Assembly: GCF_000166195.2 (NCBI RefSeq)
Contig: NZ_CM001403.1
Location: forward strand, 5,908,432-5,972,431
DNA: 64,000 nucleotides
Reading direction: 5' to 3'
DNA from: Mucilaginibacter paludis DSM 18603
GTDB taxonomy: Bacteria; Bacteroidota; Bacteroidia; Sphingobacteriales; Sphingobacteriaceae
Made by a program: the position numbers and the translations under genes. A model generated the notes under the pieces. It saw only the letters and a program-made list of their open reading frames with translations. It was not told the origin of the DNA and ran no database searches. Positions within the stretch are counted from its first letter, which is position 1. Each line of letters begins with the position of its first letter. Positions 58,858-64,000 of the stretch are shown here, piece after piece.

Positions 58858-61428
58858 TTACCCAACAATGCCGCCCATCAACGGGTCGGTAAAACTGCTT
58901 TTCCCGGTTTCAACGTGGCCCGCGTATCTTTTTTCGAAAGATGTATTGCCGGTAACCTTCACTGTAAAATCGTACCAGCCGAAGCTTTTCTCCAGGCTGA
59001 TCATCACATTGGTTTTGTTTGCCGGGCTTAGCTGTTTATCGTAATTGTTGGTTTTGTAGGCGTTATCAATAATCTGGATGTTATATTGCTGTGTGTTGCT
59101 CAGGTTTTCGAGTTTTAATAGCACATTGCCGGTTAACTCTTTTTTACGGCTCAAGCGGTACTGCTGATAGTCGCAAACGATATCGATATCCGGGTCCTGG
59201 GCATTGCCTTTAAACTCCCGGTAAAAGCCATTTGGGCCGTACACCCGTAAGTGATAGTTGCTGCCCTCAAACTCCTGCAAGGGCCAGGTATCGGCCAGGC
59301 TGTCGCCGGCTATTAAGCCATAAGACCAGGTTCGTACGTTTTTAAACACCTGTTGTTTGTTTTCTTCGTGCAGGTATTTACCCGGCGCATACACATTAAA
59401 AGGTGCGCCTATTGCCGCTTTACCAAATACATGGTTGCTGGCCTCGAATTTGATGTCGAAGGATTTTTTATCGTTACTTAGTTTACCATCAGCGTATAAC
59501 TGGTAAGGCAAGGCGCAGGATGGTTTGATGCCCTTTTCCTGCTGCGGCATATACGGCGATGATTGAGGCGACTGATTAAACTGAGCAACCTCGGCGGCGC
59601 TTAAAGCCTTATAGCCCGATGGCAGCTTGGTAAACTTGGCTTTGTGAATGCTCTCGATAAAGGCATCTTTAGGTAAAAACTCGGGTGTGGCAATTGTTTC
59701 GCCATGGTAGGGCCTGAAGGCCGAAGTCAGATCGCCGCAAATGGCACGGCGCCAGTCGCTGATGTTAGGTTCAGCAATCTTTTTTCCGGTTTTTTTACTC
59801 AGAAATTTTTCTAAAAACTGCAAGGTTGAGGTATGGTCAAACACTTCGGAGTTTACCCAGCCGCCCTTGCTCCAGGGCGAGGCAATTACCATAGGTACAC
59901 GGTAGCCGAGCCCTACAGAACTCTCCCTGTCGTATTTTTCCGGAAACTCTTTCCGGTCCAGTTCCTGGTCAAGCGTAACAAACTCAACACGGGTATCAAT
60001 GCCCTTCGATACCAGTCCGGTACCTGTTTTATGAGAATGCGGCGCTACAAACGGTGGCACGTGATCAAAATAACCATCATTTTCGTCATAGGTTAAAATA
60101 AAGATGGTTTTTTTCCATACTTCCGGGTTTTGGGTCAATATATCCAACACCTCGGATACATACCATGCCCCGTACCAGGGAGCACTTGGATGGTCGGAGA
60201 AATTTTCGGGGGCCGATAGCCACGATACCGTGGGCAGCTTGCCATTTTTTACATCGGCTCTAAACTGATGTAAAACATCGCCCTTGGGCACCTTTAATTC
60301 ACGTTTAGTGCCGTTATCATCATAGGTCAGGTTGGTAAGCTCATGGTAGTCGGCATCGTTGGTATTGGTTACAAAAGCTTTGCGGTGGATGTTTTTTTCC
60401 CTTTGCGATAATTGCTCAAACGCCGCCGGGTTTAAACTTTCCATGCTTTTTTTCAGCGTTGCCAGGTCGGCCTGTTTGTTAGTTAGCTGTTTTTGCAAGT
60501 AAGCTATTTGGCTGTCGCCTACCGGTAGTGCGGCAATTTTCTTTTGCAGGGTATCAATCTCTGCCGGTATCTCCACCGCTTGTTTTTGCAGATAGGTGAT
60601 GTGCTTATCGTGCAGGTGGATATGATACTGGCTAAAAAACTCAAGTGGATTATCCTGAAAGTTAGACAGCCAGGCATCTTGTTCGCCTTTAAAGCCAACA
60701 TCGATGCTCATTTCATTTTGGTAACATTTCCAAGATATGTTAGCATCTTCCAGTCTTTCAGGAAAAGTGGCCCATTTTAAAGTGCCATAATCCATATCAT
60801 CATTCCAAACATGGGCTCTTGAGCTTTCATTTTGCTGCTCGCGCACGGTGCCTGTCCAAAAAAACAACCGGTTGGGATTGGTGCCTGTTAATGCCGAGCA
60901 AAAATGCTGGTCGCACACGGTAAAAGCATCTGCCAGCTTATAATAAAAAGGAATATCGTTGCGGTTATGATAGCCCAGCGTTAAAGGCATTTTTGAATAT
61001 TGGATATCGCTTGATTTTTTTACGTTGAGCCATTGGTCATACCGGCCATCGTTACGGGCATTTACCTGGTTAGCCCAGCTATGCGGTAACGAGTGCATCC
61101 AGGTAGCTTTAGTATTTTTGATATCCAAACGGAAAGGGGCATAAGTTTCGCCAGCATCATTGGTTTGCAGCCAAACGGGATTATGATCGGGCAGGGTAAT
61201 AGCGCGTGGGTCGTTAAAGCCCCTTACGCCTTTAAGTGTGCCAAAGCAATGATCGAAAGATCGGTTTTCCTGCATGAGTATCACAATATGTTCGGCGTCC
61301 ATATAGGTGCTGCCTTCGGGCGCGTTGATAGCCAAAGCTTTTTGAATGGATGATGGTAAAACGCCCGACAGGCCTGCTGATCCTGTAAGCAAGGCGGCTT
61401 TCTTCAAAAAATCTCTTCTGCTATCCAT
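58858..61428 (-). CDS. Phosphocholine-specific phospholipase C, Tat-exported
   Basis: The 856-residue protein has a twin-arginine signal (DSRRDFLKKAALLTGSAG). The phosphoesterase domain has HIVILMQENRSFDHCFGTLK and RGFNDPRA at the start, FILTYDENDGYFDHVPPF with metal ligands in the middle, and PWSKGGWVNSEVFDHTSTLQ. The long C-terminal domains (from about residue 630, SCALPYQLYADGKLSNDKKS…) match the phosphocholine-specific phospholipase C family. The length is that of the full family. It releases phosphocholine from phosphatidylcholine or sphingomyelin outside the cytoplasm. It precedes the AraC-GyrI gene on the same strand. Phosphorus or choline scavenging is inference. Confidence 0.93.
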   Translation of the reverse strand: MDSRRDFLKKAALLTGSAGLSGVLPSSIQKALAINAPEGSTYMDAEHIVILMQENRSFDHCFGTLKGVRGFNDPRAITLPDHNPVWLQTNDAGETYAPFRLDIKNTKATWMHSLPHSWANQVNARNDGRYDQWLNVKKSSDIQYSKMPLTLGYHNRNDIPFYYKLADAFTVCDQHFCSALTGTNPNRLFFWTGTVREQQNESSRAHVWNDDMDYGTLKWATFPERLEDANISWKCYQNEMSIDVGFKGEQDAWLSNFQDNPLEFFSQYHIHLHDKHITYLQKQAVEIPAEIDTLQKKIAALPVGDSQIAYLQKQLTNKQADLATLKKSMESLNPAAFEQLSQREKNIHRKAFVTNTNDADYHELTNLTYDDNGTKRELKVPKGDVLHQFRADVKNGKLPTVSWLSAPENFSDHPSAPWYGAWYVSEVLDILTQNPEVWKKTIFILTYDENDGYFDHVPPFVAPHSHKTGTGLVSKGIDTRVEFVTLDQELDRKEFPEKYDRESSVGLGYRVPMVIASPWSKGGWVNSEVFDHTSTLQFLEKFLSKKTGKKIAEPNISDWRRAICGDLTSAFRPYHGETIATPEFLPKDAFIESIHKAKFTKLPSGYKALSAAEVAQFNQSPQSSPYMPQQEKGIKPSCALPYQLYADGKLSNDKKSFDIKFEASNHVFGKAAIGAPFNVYAPGKYLHEENKQQVFKNVRTWSYGLIAGDSLADTWPLQEFEGSNYHLRVYGPNGFYREFKGNAQDPDIDIVCDYQQYRLSRKKELTGNVLLKLENLSNTQQYNIQIIDNAYKTNNYDKQLSPANKTNVMISLEKSFGWYDFTVKVTGNTSFEKRYAGHVETGKSSFTDPLMGGIVG

Positions 61429-61810
61429 ATATCGATTTAGGTTGTTGTTTTGCGGATGAAGAAACGTAACAGTTATTAGTTTATCGTTACTAAAATATAA
61501 ATATTGAGTTTACGGCCCGAAAGATAGTGAATTTATGCAAGATGCTGAATAGTAGAGTTTTGTATTTAATTTACGTGTGGTTAGCCAGGCAATTGAATAC
61601 TTGTATGTACCATAATCACTTTAATATGAGCATTAAATCTCCTTCCTACCAATTATTGTTATACCTTTATACTGTTGACTTCGCAAGAATCTTCATTGAT
61701 ATACGGGGCCAACAGGCCCACGTCTGGATGAATACGATTAATAGAAACTACAAATAGCCTTTTCAAAATGTGGCCCTCCGCTACCGAAACGGAATTTTAA
61801 TAATTAGCAA
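61429..61810. other. Divergent intergenic region, no gene recognised
   Basis: It lies between the leftward phospholipase gene and the rightward small gene at 61811. It is AT-rich; a 76-codon plus-strand frame here lacks coding character. It presumably holds promoters for both sides. Confidence 0.4.
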
Positions 61811-62161
61811 ATGGAAGAAAGAAAATATTTACCAATCTGGAAAAAGTACGCGCCTGTAATTCGCTTACATTTAAAAAAAAGCAATGCAGAAGATCAACAA
61901 TTTTTGCTTAACAAAACTGATTTTGAATCTGCAGGCGATAGAGGAAAGTCTGGTTACACCTTCAACATGCTGATTGAAAATGGAAAAGTGGTAAACAATA
62001 TCAGCGGATCGGCTATAGCAAGGGACCTATTTGAAACCCTTACTGGAGACGAGTATATGAAGGAATTTTTAAAGGGAAAAAGCGTAAAGTTAAATGTTGG
62101 AAAATCATTTATGCTAACCATTAAAACAAGTCATATCTCATCTTTTAAAACAGTAGTGTAA
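61811..62161 (+). CDS. Hypothetical 116-residue protein
   Basis: ATG 61811 begins MEERKYLPIWKKYAPVIRLH. The protein is basic, soluble, and mixed alpha/beta (QQFLLNKTDFESAGDRGKSG, TFNMLIENGKVVNNISGSAI, LFETLTGDEYMKEFLKG), with no signal or membrane segment. A good intrinsic terminator lies 80 bp downstream, which supports a real single-gene unit. No family was recognised. Confidence 0.6.
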   Translation: MEERKYLPIWKKYAPVIRLHLKKSNAEDQQFLLNKTDFESAGDRGKSGYTFNMLIENGKVVNNISGSAIARDLFETLTGDEYMKEFLKGKSVKLNVGKSFMLTIKTSHISSFKTVV

Positions 62162-62242
62162 AATAAAATTGAGCAATACATACCGGAAATTGCCGGGTTT
62201 ACTTGTAAAGAAATAGAATGCAGCGGAGGTGACTTTGTTGTT

Positions 62243-62275
62243 AAAAAGCCGGCTCAGCAAATGTACCGGCTTTTT
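62243..62275 (+). terminator. Intrinsic terminator
   Basis: Stem aaaaagccgg (62243-62252) / ccggcttttt (62266-62275) with a 13-base loop is followed by another T. It ends the transcript of the small gene at 61811. Confidence 0.8.
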
Positions 62276-62410
62276 TGTGTAGCGATAGGAAGTTTTTCTG
62301 GAACAAACAAACCGCTAAATTGAATTAATTGGCCAATGTTTGGTACTGCTTCTTTTATCCACGCATCCGTCGTTAAATAAAATGCATATTTGTATAAATA
62401 GACCACAAAA

Positions 62411-63091
62411 ATGAACCGTATTTGTCTGATTGAGGATGAGCACAAGGTAGCTGCGTTTATAAAAAACGGGCTTGAAGAGCACGAGTATCTGGTAAATGTT
62501 GCTACCGATGGCGCGCGCGGCATTGAGCTGATAGAAAATAATAACTACGATTTATTGATATTGGATATTATGCTGCCTGTTGTTAGCGGTATAGATGTTT
62601 GTAAACACGTAAGGGCCACAAATCCGCATATCCCTATCCTGATGCTTACCGCACTGGGTGCCGTTGATGATAAGGTGGCGGGCTTAAAAGCCGGGGCTGA
62701 TGATTACCTGGTGAAGCCTTTTCACTTTATTGAGCTGCTGGCCCGTATAGAAGCATTGTTGCGCCGCCAAACCATGGAGAAGGTTGATGCCGAAATATTG
62801 AAGTTTGACGATCTGGAATTGGATACCTCGGGTAAAACGGCCACGCGCGCCGGTAAAACTATTGTGTTAACGGCCAAGGAGTATGCTTTGCTTGAGCTAT
62901 TTATGCGCAACCAGGGCAAAATACTAACCCGGCAGTATATTGCCGAAAGGGTATGGGGCATTGGCTTTGATACTGGTACCAATTTTATTGATGTTTACAT
63001 GAGCTTTTTGCGCAACAAAATAGAAAAAGGCTTTGATGGCAAATTGTTGCATACCGCTATAGGTATGGGTTATGTTTTGAAAAAGGCATGA
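62411..63091 (+). CDS. OmpR/PhoB-type response regulator
   Basis: The 226-residue protein has a receiver domain (about 1-118) with the acidic pair Glu8/Asp9, phosphoacceptor Asp52 in LLILDIMLP, Thr/Ser in LMLTALG and Lys in LVKPF, followed by an OmpR-type winged helix (about 130-225: GKTIVLTAKEYALLELFMRN, RNKIEKGFDGKLLHTAIGMG). Its stop overlaps the start of the histidine kinase gene (ATGA), so the two are translationally coupled. The motif pattern resembles the CusR/CopR branch of metal-responsive regulators, but the signal is not shown by the sequence. Confidence 0.95.
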   Translation: MNRICLIEDEHKVAAFIKNGLEEHEYLVNVATDGARGIELIENNNYDLLILDIMLPVVSGIDVCKHVRATNPHIPILMLTALGAVDDKVAGLKAGADDYLVKPFHFIELLARIEALLRRQTMEKVDAEILKFDDLELDTSGKTATRAGKTIVLTAKEYALLELFMRNQGKILTRQYIAERVWGIGFDTGTNFIDVYMSFLRNKIEKGFDGKLLHTAIGMGYVLKKA

Positions 63092-64000
63092 AAATAAAAA
63101 CCCGGCTCTCTTTATATTTTACGTCGCTCAGCATCATTATTTTGCTTATCGGCATAGGGTCGGTTTACCTTTCTATACTGGGTATTTTACGTGCCGAATT
63201 TTTTAGCCGGCTTAAAGACCGGGCCACCGTAGCCGCCCAGCTATACCTAAAGGCCGATGAAATATCGCAAGACTCGTTGGCTATTATACGCGGGCAATAC
63301 CTGGAGAAGATACCTACCGAGGTGATCCGGATTTATAACTCAAAAAACAAGGCCACCTTTATACCCGAAAAGGAACCCCATTGGGATGAACGGGTGGTTG
63401 AAAGGGTGCGCCATAACGGCTACCTGCAATACATGAATGGCGGCAGGCAGGTAGTAGGCTTGTTTTTTAGAGATAACCAGGGCGATTTTGTGGTACTGGC
63501 ATCTGCGCAGGATATGGCTACAGATATTAGGATGCGCAACCTGTTAGGGATTATGAGCATCATATTTTTGGTGATCATTGTTTTGTGTTTTTTGATGGGG
63601 CGATGGGTAGCCGATAGCCTGCTGTACCCTATTAATCAGGTTATCAGCCGGATGAAGATCATCAGGGCCAGTAACCTGAACATGCGTGTTGACGAGGGGA
63701 AAGGCAACGACGAGATCAGCCTGTTGGCTCGTAACTTTAATAACCTGCTTGAGCACCTTGAAAACGCTTTTGAGCTGCAAAAAACCTTTGTAGCAAACGC
63801 TTCGCACGAGCTGCGCACCCCTATAACAAGCATCATCGGCGAAGCCGAAATAGCCCTGGTTAAAGAGCGTGAACCGGCGGAATACCAACGGGTTTTAAGA
63901 TCGGTACTGTTTGACTCGGAACGGCTCGGAAACACCATAACCGGTTTGCTTGAACTGGCCGAAATTGATATGGACTTTTCAAGAGCCACCTTAACACCCG
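63088..64000 (+). CDS. Sensor histidine kinase, N-terminal part (cut by window end)
   Basis: The frame from ATG 63088 is open to the last base (~304 residues seen). A transmembrane helix (about 8-33, LYFTSLSIIILLIGIGSVYL) precedes a ~110-residue periplasmic sensor, a second helix (about 152-170, NLLGIMSIIFLVIIVLCFLM) and a HAMP domain (YPINQVISRMKIIRASNLNM). The phosphoacceptor His240 is in NASHELRTP, with the dimerisation helices of HisKA after it. The ATP-binding domain lies beyond the window. It is coupled to the response regulator gene by a four-base overlap and phosphorylates it. Confidence 0.95.
   Translation, partial: MKIKTRLSLYFTSLSIIILLIGIGSVYLSILGILRAEFFSRLKDRATVAAQLYLKADEISQDSLAIIRGQYLEKIPTEVIRIYNSKNKATFIPEKEPHWDERVVERVRHNGYLQYMNGGRQVVGLFFRDNQGDFVVLASAQDMATDIRMRNLLGIMSIIFLVIIVLCFLMGRWVADSLLYPINQVISRMKIIRASNLNMRVDEGKGNDEISLLARNFNNLLEHLENAFELQKTFVANASHELRTPITSIIGEAEIALVKEREPAEYQRVLRSVLFDSERLGNTITGLLELAEIDMDFSRATLTP

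Noticed and set aside
61527..61757. 76-codon frame upstream of the small gene at 61811
   Set aside because: Composition is not protein-like and it lies in the divergent promoter region.

Overview
The window looks like chromosomal DNA of a Bacteroidota soil or plant-associated bacterium, most likely a Mucilaginibacter/Pedobacter-type member of the Sphingobacteriaceae. The evidence is two SusC/SusD outer-membrane glycan-uptake pairs, an ECF sigma/FecR pair, several glycoside hydrolases, weak Shine-Dalgarno signals, and promoter elements of the Bacteroidota type (TTTG-N19-TAnnTTTG). No rRNA, tRNA or CRISPR array was seen.

Layout. (1) 1-6.1 kb: the end of a polysaccharide-utilisation cluster, with GH95 (cut by the window edge), an SGNH esterase and two clan GH-D enzymes. 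(2) 6.1-11.5 kb: an AT-richer accessory island. It holds an unusual YCDD reverse transcriptase preceded by a long structured leader that is probably a noncoding RNA, inverted-repeat and REP-like elements, short unknown genes and gene remnants. The RT and leader resemble the defence-associated (DRT/UG) RT systems and are the best candidate for a novel system here. (3) 11.5-25.4 kb: a PHP-domain hydrolase, sigma and FecR-type anti-sigma factor, two paralogous SusCD pairs, and a PI-PLC-like enzyme. (4) 25.4-28.1 kb: a small membrane gene, a dispersed repeat, and an Rpn-family nuclease whose 3' end is tandemly duplicated. (5) 28.6-31.9 kb: a LacI regulator convergent with a uxuA/uxuB-type hexuronate operon, with a candidate operator. 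(6) 32.3-37.9 kb: a tight operon of phytoene synthase, IPP isomerase, GTP cyclohydrolase I, SDR, flavin reductase and FAD oxidoreductase, followed by a MarR regulator with a nearly perfect consensus promoter almost on its start codon. (7) 38-44.3 kb: an IS110-family element beside dispersed repeats, a Crp-like regulator with an epimerase-like gene, and several small unknown genes, one split by a 265-bp REP-pair element whose exact removal restores the reading frame. (8) 44.5-54.4 kb: a tripartite RND efflux operon with two tandem paralogous pumps and a terminal MarR gene. (9) 54.8-64 kb: a sorbosone-dehydrogenase-like protein with a cytochrome c, two oppositely oriented copies of the dispersed repeat, an AraC/GyrI regulator, a Tat-exported phospholipase C, a small unknown gene, and an OmpR-type regulator with its histidine kinase (cut by the window edge).

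Together these genes describe extracellular glycan degradation and uptake, hexuronate catabolism, stress or photoprotection metabolism and drug efflux, interspersed with intergenic repeats and a probable phage-defence island. All family assignments come from reading motifs by eye; no database search was run.
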